The notes under the pieces were generated by a model, which was given only the letters and a program-made list of their open reading frames with translations, searched no databases and was not told the DNA's origin. DNA of 64,000 bases, taken from assembly GCA_946894095.1 (NCBI GenBank), contig OX335652.1, forward strand, positions 12,237,001 through 12,301,000. Reading direction: 5' to 3'. Of this stretch, positions 47,222 to 59,145 are shown piece after piece. The translations under genes and the position numbers were made by a program. Origin of the DNA: Incurvaria masculella. Its lineage: Eukaryota; Arthropoda; Insecta; Lepidoptera; Incurvariidae. Position 1 is the stretch's first letter; every line of letters begins with the position of its first letter.

Positions 47222-48504
47222 AAAAAACAATCGAACAATACAAGTACAATCACAAATTTTAGAGCTTATTATTATAGTATAGGTAGAGTATTACCAATCT
47301 GAAAATAGTTCTAACACCAATTAGAACTGTTTTCATAGGTGGTTACCTGCTCTACATAAATAGGTATCAATTAATCTAGAGTCACGTATTTTAGTTACAA
47401 TGAAAATCATCTTCCTTGAAGCAAAATCAAATTAGGAATTATTTCTCATACCGAGACATGGTCGATTATAGATGTGAACTACATTGTTTGGTAGCGCTTC
47501 AGACTGTGAGTTATAATATACCTATGGTACACAACCGCACAACTCCGAAACGTATACAATTTTATGTGCCTACTTCCATCACAGATAAAATTTTTTTGGA
47601 AGGAGACGTTACATGGAAATTGTTAATTAAGTTCAAATGCAGTTTCCATTTATGTACTTTAAAATATTCTCACAATCAGAACATACATAAATATTTCTTA
47701 CGAAACGATTTGACTGATTATTCTCATTGCGTGATGATTCGTTATTAGCCCATCCCAAACGAAATCAGCAGCTCCACGTTAGGTACGTACTTGAACAACA
47801 TTTTATTCTGCTGAGTCATCCTGTGCTCTCATGACATGTCGTCTTCTGATTATAATGAGGATAAATAATTATATTTATACTGAACTAAATTATATGGCCA
47901 AGATTATCTTTAGTTGACTTGAGACGGAAATTATCGTTCACCAGTACTAAAGGTTTTTTCGTGCAAAACCAGAATGGGTGGCTGTGCTGAGGACCAAAGG
48001 TGCTCAGAAAGTCAACCACAAGGGGGTACTCTGATTCTCTACGACGGTTGCTCCGGATATACGTAGGATAAGGAGGAATAAGGGATGCAAGTTCCACAGA
48101 GCAACGTCAATGTTAGTACCTGTAGAACAGACTGAGCGACCCACGGAGGATAGAGATAGAGAGGAGATGTTTTTAACTCATATTAATAAGGATCGCAGCG
48201 TGACACTGTGCGGGGAAGTGGGGGGAAAATCACTTCATGGTGGGGTCATGCACCGCCCATTTTTGCGAAATCCATCTACCGGAAGAATCGATATTCTGGT
48301 AGCAGCTATTCCGAGAGCTATTCTTAGTGGTTACGAGACTACAACTATATGGCGCCTTTTAAATTTTACTGTGTGTTTTTTCTATCAAAAAACCTTAGAA
48401 ATTTAAATCTATGCCTTCGCGCGGCTTCAAATCATTTTAATTTAAAAATGTAATAACAATTTGCATCATGAGATCAACATTTCTTACAGTAAAAAGAAAA
48501 TGAT

Positions 48505-48890
48505 AGCACGTACGCCATCTATCGGCACATAGCCTGAGCGATACATCGATACAATGCTCGAATATTGACTCAAATTATAAAATATGAGGTGTTTTAATGA
48601 CAAATAAAACGTAATTCCAACTACAAACTTTAGATTATTTTGTCCTGTGTAATGTTTGCAACATTTTATACAAAATCTCATCGTATAATCGACCGTTCGC
48701 TGAAAATTGCGCCGCAGACCATAATATTGTCCCACAACCTAACACCGCCAGCGCCATGTCGCGAATGTCGTCGCTAAGCCACGCCTTCTTATCACGTGGG
48801 CTGTGACGTAGCATCCCACTTGGTGGACACAGACCCAGTTTGCTTAGACCATCTCCTCTCTACTTCTATCCTCCGTGGAGCGACCCTACA
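48505..48890. mobile_element. Second copy of the 378-bp MITE core
   Basis: Matches 12655-13008 closely (for example AGCGATACATCGATACAATG, GTCCTGTGTAATGTTTGCAA, CACCGCCAGCGCCATGTCGC). The right terminus survives imperfectly (CATCTCCTCTCTACTTCTAT); the left terminus is absent. Confidence 0.7.
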
Positions 48891-49045
48891 AACCGTCTGT
48901 AGCTCAGGGACTCCAAACCAGCGGTGAGATGTGGACAAGACGGACCGCTCCGCGCTGAATTGAGTCCAATGACAGCAGGTACTGGGGACTACCTTCCCAT
49001 ATGTGACTACAGTTTTATATCGCCTAATCTGTGATTTGTACAGAA
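48890..49045 (-). pseudogene. LINE RT C-terminal remnant
   Basis: The reverse strand gives LYKSQIRR (about 49021-49042) and, after a frameshift, QYLLSLDSIQRGAVRLVH (48931-48984), the same RT tail as in the LINE at 14405. It abuts the MITE copy at 48505-48890. Confidence 0.65.
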
Positions 49046-49549
49046 GTAGTAGTTGTACCCATGAAAAGAAAATTTCCAAGAAATTGTCCAGTCTTTATAC
49101 ATACAGTACCGGTTGGACCGAGGCTCTATTCCAGCAAAAGGGAACGATACCCCGGGTGAAGGAGAAACGGAAAAAACGAGTGATCATGGGTGTCAACTCA
49201 GGACAATACCAGGAATGCCGTCAGGACCACTAACTTTTCGAAGTATCTAACGTCCTCAAACATTTGAATACCCATACTAATCTAGGGTGCAGCCTCGGCT
49301 CGTTCATCGAAAATCCATAGTGTGAAATCAAGGGAGGTCAACCAACGTTGAGTTAGACGTGAAAAGACGAGCAAAAATGCTCACGTTCTTCTTCGCGAGG
49401 GTAGCGAGCGATTCATCAGACCATTCCAGGGAAAATTTCAATTAAAATTCCAAAATGTATCGAATTTCTTTACTAGATTCACTCATATTTACAGAAATAA
49501 AAACAAATTAAAAATAGCGGGAATCAACATTACACTAATTGGTTCCTTT

Positions 49550-49825
49550 TTAGGGTTCCGTACCCAAGGGTGCAAACGGAACCCTCCGCTGTCCGTTCGT
49601 CCGTCCGTCACCGGGCTGTATCTCATGAACCGTAATAGGTAGGCAGCTGAAATGTTCACCGAGTGTTTATTTATTTTGCCGCTATAACAACAAATAGGTG
49701 AAATAAAAAATAATAAAAATGATACGGCCCCCCCGTATACAGAACGAATTTTTTTGTTGTAAATTTTGTGGTACGATAATACGGAACGAGCTTCGTGTGC
49801 GAGTTCGACTCGCACTTGGCAGTTT
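49550..49825 (+). repeat. AGGGTTCCGTACCC repeat
   Basis: TTTTTAGGGTTCCGTACCCA, a short (GTCC) run, GTAATAGGTAGGCAGCTGAA, and an end with GAGTTCGACTCGCACTTGGC. The (GTCC) tract is shorter than in the copies at 46020 and 57771. Confidence 0.7.
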
Positions 49826-50711
49826 TTTTTAATGGTACTTTTAATTTCATCAAAACTATAGCCAGATACAAATAGTGCAGCCAAAGAAAAATTATACATA
49901 CTATATGCGAAAATACTTTTTCCCCGACCTATTATGTTACGGTTAAACCCAGATGTCGGTTAAAGTCCGAAATGTGTTTTCCCTTGAAGGTTATTAGGTT
50001 TCTGAAGGTCTATCCGTGTTGAGTCCACTAGCCTACGTTATAAAATTGAAATACCCATTATTTTCCTAGAAAGCCTATTTGCCTCGCTATTTTCAGGAGA
50101 AACCTGTTTTCTACATCAAAACACGTCCGATTTAATAATTTGTTTCTTGAATAGAAATTTAAATCCTAGTAGCTAATATGTTCATAAATTAGTTTTTTTC
50201 GTAAATTTCTGAGTTGAAACCACTTTGTTTTTGCATACTTTTTAATTCAAAATGTTTCAAGGCATATAAAACACTTTGATAAACTTTAAAAACATAGACA
50301 ACTACCTAATTATTAGATGAGGCAGTTTGCATGATTGAAACCAAATATCTTTTTGTATGGGCCGACCCGGAAGCGACCTTGGGGCGACCTTTTAATCAAT
50401 TATTTTTCAAAACAATATTACGGACACATTTTTTGTTTGCATTACTTAACCAATTTTTTTTAAAATCATTATTCAAAACAAATATTTTTCATAAATGTAA
50501 TGATACCTACAGTTTTAGTTATAAAGTGTTTTTAGCTATTTCTTATGGTTTCTGATTTGGCCATGAACGCACGCTTGAAAAAATCAACTTTCAACGTCCA
50601 AAGCAACTTCGTAAAGCCGTATTCATGTAATCCACTGCTATTCAGCTATTAGTCGTCTTTGTAGTTCCCTATACGCGGTCTCGATAAAGTAGGCTTAATG
50701 AGTTTTTTATA

Positions 50712-50996
50712 ATGACGAGAGAGAGGCTCCCGTCGTGGCGCGCCGCCGCCGCCACCGCGCCGCCACCGCGCCGCAGCCGCGAGCGTATCTCGAGCGGCAT
50801 CATAAAGGAGAAGGAACCAACTGTCAAAGGGCTTATTGTGTCGGCTCGTCTTTATGATGGCATTTTTACTGGGCAGGTACCGGCGGCCCTTTGTGGTTTG
50901 CCGCTCGCGGCGCGCGGCGCGGCGCGGGACGGCGGGGGAGCGCTGTCGGGCTGGCTCGGAGTTACATGGAGCTTGGAGGACGATTCGAGCGACTAA
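50712..50996. promoter_or_regulatory. GC-rich island (possible promoter)
   Basis: A CpG-dense block with repeated GCCGCC units (CGCCGCCGCCGCCACCGCGC) and CGCGGCGCGCGGCGC-type runs lies in otherwise AT-rich sequence. The open frames across it are low-complexity Arg/Ala/Pro, so I do not call them genes. An unseen 5' UTR or promoter is possible. Confidence 0.25.
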
Positions 50997-51384
50997 TTCC
51001 AGTCTTTACATTGAAATCAAAGGAATTAAATTTATTCATTTATACAAACAGACCCCAATGCCGCTCTTACGCTAGGTGGCATGTTAGGTAAAAAAAGAAT
51101 AATTGATTTGTATTAAATTGAATTAATTTAATTATTTTATTAACTTGGACGACTGTAAAGACTTTATTTAATTATATTTATCAATTGTCAATCAGTGTGT
51201 GCTGTGTGTTAAAAATAAATATTATCCATAAATTGCTTACTATGTTATTTTGTTATATTGTTATTAATGGGTATTGGATATATTTTTTAAAATTAAAAGC
51301 CAGTGCTCAGAAAAGCCAAATGCACCTGGCTTCGCGAGACCACGCTTGAAGACTTCTCTCCACATAACATACTGTCGCATTGCA

Positions 51385-51483
51385 TGAAAGGTGATGGAAC
51401 CGGCAATGTCTTCTATTCAAGTTTAATGTAGCCGTGCTTATAAAGGAAATTTCCTTCGGGAAAGTCGAGTTTGGACCCAATAT
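51385..51483 (+). mobile_element. SINE tail fragment
   Basis: GATGGAACCGGCAATGTCTT, TTTAATGTAGCCGTGCTTAT and TTCCTTCGGGAAAG match the SINE 3' half. Confidence 0.5.
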
Positions 51484-51499
51484 ACCTACTCAAAGTTAT

Positions 51500-53460
51500 G
51501 TTTAGATCAATTTTGAAATCGTAATTTTCTCAGATAATTATAGTAAGCAATAAAATTCCTAAAACGCGCTCTCGGCTGCTTACGTTCCGTATACTGATTT
51601 TATGGATTTTTTGCGCGTGGGCTAACAGGGCCTCGAGAAAATATCACTACAGTGCTAATTTCGCCTCCGATCGAGGTAAACTTCTCCACTTATTCAAATT
51701 ATTGAATTCCGTACATATGTGTACAGAGATAACATTTATCCAAATACAACAGAAAAATCGCAATTTAAATTAGGTTCTTTAAATTGCAAGTAAAGCGTAT
51801 AATTGGGTAAGTGAAACTAAGGAAGGCTCTATAAGGTCGTTATAACAGGTGGTCCCGCCGACATCGCCCCGCGTTTCGCAGCCGGCCGCTCGATCTCACA
51901 TTCATAATATCGTAATTGGGTTTGGCAGGTGACCGTGTCGTCGCTTGCACGGATGAACTATCCCAACCTTTATGCATAAGTATACGGCTGATTTAAATAC
52001 AGATATATATGTATTTAGTTTTATTATCATCATCATGATATCCCATTTACTGGTTCCCATTTCACTCATCATCCATTTTCTAAATTATATTAGCTACACT
52101 GTTTATCCCAGCGGTTAATGATTATGATTTATTGTATAGGAGACCGCGGGTTTGATTCCCAGGGACGCATAACATAATCTTGGTAGGTAGTTCCTTTTAC
52201 TTTCATACTAGACATCGAAAAATAAAATGTATCGGATATATCAGTATTTTCGTATATTCATAAAACTCTTGGTGGCAGCCATTAGCGTTTAATCGCACAA
52301 CATTAATCTACACGAAAATACGAATAATATATTTCGACAGTCGTAACCACGGAATATTGAGGAGGCAGGAAGTGAAACGTTTGTAAATTTGTTCCAGGAC
52401 CGCTGTTACCGCTTTACTTAAGACCTTTTTGCTCCGCGAATGTATAACAGTCGCAATTGGCTATCCCTTCATAATCGATAACCAAACAACAAATCCACAT
52501 TTGTTTAGTAAATATGAACCTTAACGTAATGACTCTATGTTGGAATTCCAATACTGTTTGCAATCAAATGTTACGTCACTTTCGAACACGGCCGAGCGCC
52601 TCACACGCACGTGGTCACAAACAACGTAGCGAGACATGACCCGGCGGGCAAGACGACGCCGCGACGCCATATTCTTTCGTAATGCATTTGTCGTAAGTTT
52701 TATCGCTATTCATGTAAATGAAACTTACCGATGATACGAAACTCCTCCATTATGAAGGTTGTGCACCGGCGGTCGTATTTGCACGTTATTATGACACAGT
52801 ACGGCATTACTCCTTTTCAATTTTAGATTGTATCACGGATAAGTTAATGCACAGGAACGCCGCAGAGGAGTGAATCATGCGCGTATGAAGTGAGCGGGTC
52901 CCCGCTAAAGACCGGCGCGCGAGTTTCGCCCACTTCACAATTCTTACCTCCTAATTGTTCTGTGGTCGTAACCCTATCAATTTCCCATACTATGGGTGAT
53001 AACTGTTTACACGCCCTTAATGTTTTTCTAAGTTTTTAAACTTTTGGATTCTAAAATATATTATCAAAATCTACGTCTGCATGTTTAATTATTTAATACA
53101 CTTATTAGATTGGAAAATATTGGCTAAAAACCGTTAGGAAAAAGTTGTCTTTTTAAACATAATTTTATATTTTGTTACTGAAAAATACAGATATTTACAA
53201 AAAATAAAAACATATAGACACAGACTGAAGTTATCTCAAGTGTTTAAAACAGTTTGATTAAAATCTGACAATCTTTGAAGTCCTGTTATTGTGCATTTTA
53301 TGCACTCCGGCTACCGGTACCTCTCTTCGGACGTCCATTTCCCCTCATCATAACCACAAGATTAAAGAACTATCGAACCCGCAAATTGTTATAAAGGATG
53401 TTATATATTCGCGCGTTGACCATATTTTATGTACATTTTAAATGTAAATTGTTTTATGAA
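51500..53460. other. Repeat-poor non-coding stretch
   Basis: No gene, mobile element or strong repeat was recognised. Around 52560-52960 base composition is balanced and non-repetitive (for example ATATTCTTTCGTAATGCATT, CGCTATTCATGTAAATGAAA), unlike the decayed sequence around it. Confidence 0.4.
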
Positions 53461-53464
53461 ATAA

Positions 53465-54389
53465 CTAGCTGCGGTACCCGGCTCCGCTCGGGTTAGCGTC
53501 GGCTAAATTATTTCATGGATAAAAAGTATCCGACATGGCTGATCCAAAATAGGGTACAACTGGTCCAGGACAATGTATCCATCTACCAAATTTACTCAAG
53601 ATCGTTCGAAATGAAATAGCATGATTTATTGAGAAATATCCAATAATTCCCATTTAGAGCTTCGTTGACATTTGGTGGCAATTTAAAAAAAAAGCATTTG
53701 CCGCCAGAACCTTTCTGCACTTGCACTGCAACATTGTTTACCTAGTAAGTAAGTATCGTGTAATGTAGGTAAGTTTTGCGTGGACTCCAACCCACAGCTA
53801 GCCTCAACATCGAAAACAGTAACCCATCTCGAACCTGACTGCTCCCAGAGATCCTATACATTGATAAAATACGCACATAAATCGAGTTAGTGGTTCGCAA
53901 GTTATAAGAATTTAACACTCTCTACTCACCCTTCAGGTAATGAAGCGTTATATTATGTAGTCTATAAGTTTTGAGTAGAATCAGGCTAGACGTAGATACA
54001 ATCCGCATCTAAATCGAGTAATTGGTTCTCAAGGATTTTACCAAGTAGTCCTAAAGTTGCGGGAAATACCAAGCTGTACCCGCCCCCCCCTCCCCGCACC
54101 CGCCCCCGGCGGACCGCCCGCCCCGCCCCCGGCCCCGCTCCCGCCACCGCCCCCGGCTCCTCTCCCCCTAGTGTGAAGTAGCGCTACCGGCATCGTTTTC
54201 GCAGCCCCGTGAAAGTTCTAAAGCCCATGGGGACATAAATTGTAGCCTATGTGTTATTCTGATGTATAAGCTATATTATTGTAAAGTTTCATTAGAATCC
54301 ATTCAGTAGTTTTTACGTGAAAGAGTAACAAACATCCATCCATCCATCCATCCATTATTACAAACATTCCCCTTTATAATATCTAATAA
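53465..54389 (-). mobile_element. Helitron-like non-autonomous element, copy 1
   Basis: Reading the reverse strand, the 3' end is a hairpin (ACCCGAGCGGAGCCGGGT, 53476-53493), 7 nt, then CTAG at 53465-53468: the Helitron 3' signature. The 5' end is at the centre of a palindrome, near 54389 (TATTATAAAGGGGAA after a TC-like start). An ATGGATGG tetramer run follows the 5' end. No coding capacity. Confidence 0.65.
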
Positions 54390-55525
54390 ATATTATAAAG
54401 GGGAAAGTTTGTAATAATGGATGGATGGATGGATGGATGGATGGATGGATGGATGGATGTTTGTTACTCTTTCACGTAAAAATTACTGAATGGATTCTAA
54501 TGAAACTTTACAATAATATAGCTTATGCATCAGAATAACACATAGGCTACAATTTATGTGCCCATGGGCTTTAGAACTTTCACGGGGCTGCGAAAACGAT
54601 GCCGGTAGCGATACTTCACACTAGGGGGAGTGGAGCCGGGGGTGGTGGCGGGGAGCGGCGGCGGGGGGAGGGCAGACGTCGTGACTGTTTGGTGTCCGTT
54701 TGGCGAATTTTCAAGGCACTAGCGATTTGTAAACCTTAGTACATGTACATTTAACTACCCGGGAATTAGGATTGGCTAAATAGAATTCAGTTCCGCTTAC
54801 GCTAAGATGGGGCTGTCATATAAACTGCAATGCTATGCACGGCTCGGCTTTGCGGCGGCAGCGCTTACTTTTACTGAAGTACGGCTTGGTATTTCCTGCA
54901 ACTTTAGGACTACTTGGCATCACGCTAAATCGCCGGAGGAGCGACCAACAGAATAAAATCCTTGAGAACCAATTACTCGATTTAGATGTGCATTGTATCT
55001 ACGTCTAGCCTGATTCTACTATAAACTTATAGATTACATAATATAACGCTTCATTACCAGAAGGGTAAGTAGTGAGTCTTAAAGTCTTATAACATGCGAA
55101 CCACTTACCTGATTTATATGCGTATTTTATCAATGTATAGCATCTCTAGGAGCAGTCAGGTTCGAGATGGGTTACTGTTTTGGATGTTGAGGCTGGCTGT
55201 GGGTTGGAGTCCACGCAAAACTTACCTACGTTACACGTTACTTACTAGGTAAGCAATGTAGCAGTGAAAGTGCAGAAAGGTTCTCGCGGCAAATGTTTTT
55301 TTTTTAAATAGCCACCAAACGTCAACGAAGCTCTAAATGGGAATTATTGGATGTTTCTCATTAAATCATGCTATTTCGGCTCGAACGATCTTGATTAAAT
55401 TTGGTACATGGATACATTGTCCTGGACCAGTTTGACCCTATTTTGGACCAGTCATGTGGGCTACTTTTTATCCATGAGATAATTTAGCCGACACTAACCC
55501 GAGCGGAGCCGGGTACCGCAGCTAG
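54390..55525 (+). mobile_element. Helitron-like non-autonomous element, copy 2
   Basis: Starts AATAAATATTATAAAGGGGA, passes a (GGAT)n run (54417-54460) and TTTGTTACTCTTTCACGTAA, and ends with the hairpin ACCCGAGCGGAGCCGGGT (55497-55514), 7 nt, then CTAG (55522-55525). It is head-to-head with copy 1. Confidence 0.65.
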
Positions 55526-55535
55526 TTTATATATA

Positions 55536-56918
55536 TATATTCGAAGATTTAATGAGAAACATCCAATAATTCCCATTTAGAGCTTCGTTGATATTTGGTG
55601 GCTATTTAAAAAAAAAGCATTTGCCGCCTTTCTGCACTTGCACTGCTGCATTGCTTACGTAGGTAAGTTTTGCGTGGACTTCAACCCACAGCCAGCCTCA
55701 ACATCTAAATCAGTAACCCATCTCGAACCTGACTGCTCCCAGAGATGCTATGTATTGATAAAATACGCACATAAATGGGGTAAGTGGTTCGCAAGTTATA
55801 AGAATTTAACACTCACTACTCACCCTACTGGTAATGAAGCGTTATATTGTGTAGCTACAATCCGATGTAGATACAATCCGCATCTAAATCGAGTAACTGG
55901 TTCTCAAGGATTTTATTCTATTGGTCGCACCTCTGGCGATATAGCGTGATGTCAAGTAGGCCTAAAGTTGCGGGAAATACCAAGCCGTACTTCGGTACAA
56001 TTAGTAAAAGTAACCTCCCCGCCGCTCCCCCCCTCCAGCCGCCGCCCTCCCGCCGAGCCGTGCAGAGCATTTCAGTTTGTATGACAGCCACATCTTAGTG
56101 TAAGCAAAACTGAATTATATTTAGCCTATTCTAATTCCCGGGTAGTTAAATGTACGTGTACTAAGTTTCATCTCATTCGGATAATTGGTTTAAGAGTTAT
56201 GGAGGAACATACATACATACATACAGAAATGATTTCTAAAAATCGTCAATTTAGTTAAAGTATCATAAAGAAAGTCTACAAACGTAATATCTTATAAAAC
56301 AAAGCAACATACTCCATGAACAACCCTTACAGATTTATTATTAGTATAGATTTTACATTATTATTGCTGCTATGTTATTCACGTTAAAATAAATGAACCA
56401 AAACAACCAAAAAAGGACCAATTACTTACCTACCTACAGCCTATAATAATTTAAATAAAAATTAAGTATCTTGGTGAAAGAAACAAATGAACAAAATGAA
56501 ACAAAAACTGCCAATAACTAATCTTTGGCTTAATAAAGTACAATGCGTTTTTAACAAATCCCTAGTGCCTTGAAAAGTCGCGCGTCTTCCCATTCCGTCG
56601 TCCATTTCTCCCCCCCCCCCCTCAGCCTCCGCGCGTCGCACCGCCCGCCCCGCCCCCGCCGCCCGGCTCCTCTCCCCTTGCTGTGAAGTAGCGCTACCAG
56701 CATCGTTTTCGCAGTCCCGTGAAAGTTCTTAAGCCCATGGGCACAATATCTTTATAAATTGTAGCCTATGTGTTATTCTGATGTATAAGCTATATTATTG
56801 TAAAGATTCATTACAATCCATTCAGTAGTTTTTACGTGAAAGAGTAACAAACATCCATCCATCCATCCATCCATCCATTATTACAAACTTTCCCCTTTAT
56901 AATATTAGTAGGATATAT
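55536..56918 (-). mobile_element. Helitron-like non-autonomous element, copy 3 (3' truncated)
   Basis: Same orientation as copy 1. The 5' end near 56918 reads, on the reverse strand, TCCTACTAATATTATAAAGG. The 3' hairpin and CTAG are missing; homology starts near 55536 after a TATATATA run. It shares AATTCCCATTTAGAGCTTCG and TCAACCCACAGCCAGCCTCA with the other copies. Confidence 0.6.
56209..56225. repeat. (CATA)n microsatellite
   Basis: CATACATACATACATAC, a tetranucleotide run inside the third Helitron-like copy. Confidence 0.6.
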
Positions 56919-57770
56919 TAGATTAGATTAGATTATATGTGGTTATTGAAATTATTGATTGTTTTTTCTTGGTAACATTAGGAATGGATAACATTGGAAC
57001 TTTTTCATTCAAAATTCACCATCACACCATTTTTGTTGTGGTAGACTGTAGGTAGTGTCGTTTCAATATTAATTTATGACTTGCGACGGGGTCAATTTTT
57101 GTATCAATGTGTAATTTAACACACATTGATCTAGCCCGCGGATCATTCAGTTTGTAAAGTAAATTAGTGTAGGTTGATTACAAAAAAGTTTCAAGAAATG
57201 CAATGTTAGCCATTCATTACATTTTACTTATCAATCCATTTGATTACAATTAACGATAATAATCTCAATCATTATAAACTATTGATCTCACTGTATCTAT
57301 GCATGAAATCTTCTAAGTAAATTTTGATAACATTTTTATTATACTATATTAAAAAAAATGTTTTTCGCCGGAACCCTCGTATTGCGACTGAAGTTTGTGG
57401 ATGTTGAAAAACAACTAAGGGAGGTACGAGATCCTTTTAAACTGATCTTTCCAGAACACAGTCGAACAGTTCAATACCACTACACTTCATATTAGTGGTA
57501 GAGTGTGGCTACATCATTTTACAGCTCAAGGAGTCAAATGATGCTATTATAAATCGTTTAGCATTTGTGAAGTTTCCATATAATCTTTAATCAGCTCTTA
57601 TCAAGCTCATTGAGGTAGCGTTAAAATTAGTTTAAACAAATTAAAAGCTGATGATTATATTTGATAATTTACTACAGTACAGAGCATTATAAAGAGGTTA
57701 ACTTTTTCTCGTATAATATGCAGCCAAAGTCTGAATTCTCTTGAAGTCTCTGAAACTCTTAACAAATGCT

Positions 57771-58052
57771 TTTTAGGGTTCCGTACCCAAAGAGTGAAAA
57801 CGGAACCCTATTACTAAGCCTCCGCTGTCCGTCCGTCCGTCCGTCCGTCTGTCACAGGGCTGTATCTATTGAACCTCGTAATAGGTAGGCAGCTGAAATT
57901 TTCACAGAGTGTGTATTTATTTTGCCGCTATAACAACAAATAGGTAAATTAAAAAAATTAAAGGGGGCCCCATAAAAAAAACCTTTTTTTTTAGTGAAAT
58001 CTTGTACGATGGTACGGAACCCTTCGTGTGCGAGTACGACTCGCACTTGGCC
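57771..58052 (+). repeat. AGGGTTCCGTACCC repeat, best copy
   Basis: Runs from TTTTTAGGGTTCCGTACCCA through (GTCC)n at 57829-57850, CACAGGGCTGTATC, GGTAGGCAGCTGAAATTTTC and GGGGGCCCCATAA to GTACGACTCGCACTTGGCCG. Shows the whole family in one piece, about 280 bp. Confidence 0.75.
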
Positions 58053-58164
58053 GGTTTTTGTTTTACAATTATTAGTCAGCTGTGCTGTTTAACAGTGTAT
58101 AAGATCCCTCCTAATACAGCTAATGTAACATTACTTTTGTATGTAGAATCGACTGACACAGTGT

Positions 58165-58440
58165 TTTATTTTTTTATTTTTTTATTTATTTATTAATAGG
58201 TTCACAAACAGAGTAGTACACAGGATACACTGAGAATCACAAACAGCATTTAAAAAAATGTGCACACTCCACTGGTAGTGAACACAACATGCATAAAAAC
58301 AAACAAAATATAGAACAAATAGGTTATAAATCTATTACATAACATTAACATTTAAATTCAGAGGTTTCTGAAAATTTTAAATTTCAAACACAAAAAAAAA
58401 ATGGAGTGAAATACTTTAAGTGTTTACCGCCTTACATTCA
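58165..58440 (-). repeat. Probable 3' end of a LINE
   Basis: A poly-T run (58163-58197) is followed by GGTTCACAAACAGAGTAGTA, similar in layout to the 3' end of the LINE at 62680 (poly-T, then ACAAAAGGTACGCCAACAGT). No coding part is recognised. Ends uncertain. Confidence 0.35.
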
Positions 58441-58519
58441 AACACTTTGCCGTCATCACCACCATCGTCTTTGGCATCGCCGGTGCTATATTAGGTACAG
58501 CTTCTTCATGGACATAATT

Positions 58520-58990
58520 CCCGCTAATATGCTACTTCTTCACGGGTTCTAGTTATTTGCCGGTACCTGTGCACAACACACCCAGGATGATCCCTGCGGA
58601 GGCGGTTTCGGGCGGCGGCGGTTGCGTGGGCGGTTGCTGGCGGCGGAGGAGCAGGCAGCCGGCGCGGCGCCCGCCGCCTCCCCGCTCGCGCGGCTTCGCC
58701 CCCAGTCACGCGCCGCTCGTAATGCTTGCATAATAATAATGACGGATGCCGATCGCGCGGCGGCCCCTTTGATCGGCGCCGCCTTTGATCTCGCCGCGCC
58801 GCGGAGCCGGTCCGGCGCGGCGCGCTCCCTCCGGCTACAAACGAGCCCGCTTCGCCTTTATTCGGTCCGCTGCCGCTGCGACGGCGCCAACGTGCCGCTC
58901 GCCCTTCGCGCGTTTACGTCGAGATTTACTTTGTAAACAGCTCCCGGTGTTGGCTGTTCCGGGTTCGCGTTGGCTCGAGGATGGGGATCG
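58520..58990 (+). promoter_or_regulatory. CpG-rich island with paired TCF-type sites
   Basis: A GC-rich block contains two HMG sites, CCTTTGATC (58766-58774) and CCTTTGATCT (58782-58791). A CGGCGGC (reverse of helper GCCGCCG) at 58758-58764 lies 1 bp before the first. In Drosophila, Pangolin/TCF binds HMG plus helper pairs to drive Wnt targets, and Notum is a well-known Wnt target. The island lies 3.7 kb upstream of the Notum-like exon. A promoter or enhancer role is inference. Confidence 0.35.
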
Positions 58991-58998
58991 CCCAGTGA

Positions 58999-59110
58999 TG
59001 TGGTGTGGACGCAGACCGATGCTGAAGAGGATCCGCGAATGGCACTGGACCTTTTGGACGCTCTGTGTAAATATTCCGTTTTGTTTATTCGCAATGCAAG
59101 GACTTGGCGC
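58999..59110 (+). CDS. Possible first coding exon with signal peptide (Notum?)
   Basis: A reading frame starts at an ATG at 58999 (MWCGRRPMLKRIREW) and runs into the hydrophobic stretch FWTLCVNIPFCLFAMQGLGA, followed by DD. The internal MLKRIREW gives a basic n-region plus a hydrophobic core: a plausible signal peptide, as a secreted protein such as Notum needs. It sits at the edge of a CpG-rich block (58520-58990), where a promoter would be expected, 3.4 kb upstream of the Notum-like exon and on the same strand. No convincing splice donor is visible: the frame continues until a dispersed repeat begins near 59110. Linking it to Notum is inference; it may be chance. Confidence 0.25.
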
Positions 59111-59145
59111 CGACGACCGTTTTTTAAACACTATCCTTTTTCACC

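Noticed and set aside
50712..50996. 94-residue open frame in a GC-rich block
   Set aside because: Low-complexity Arg/Ala/Pro from CpG-rich DNA, with overlapping frames open alike; no family match.
54333..54460. CRISPR-like array of ATCCATCC / GGATGGAT units
   Set aside because: Plain tetranucleotide microsatellite beside a Helitron-like 5' end, in eukaryotic DNA, with no spacers.
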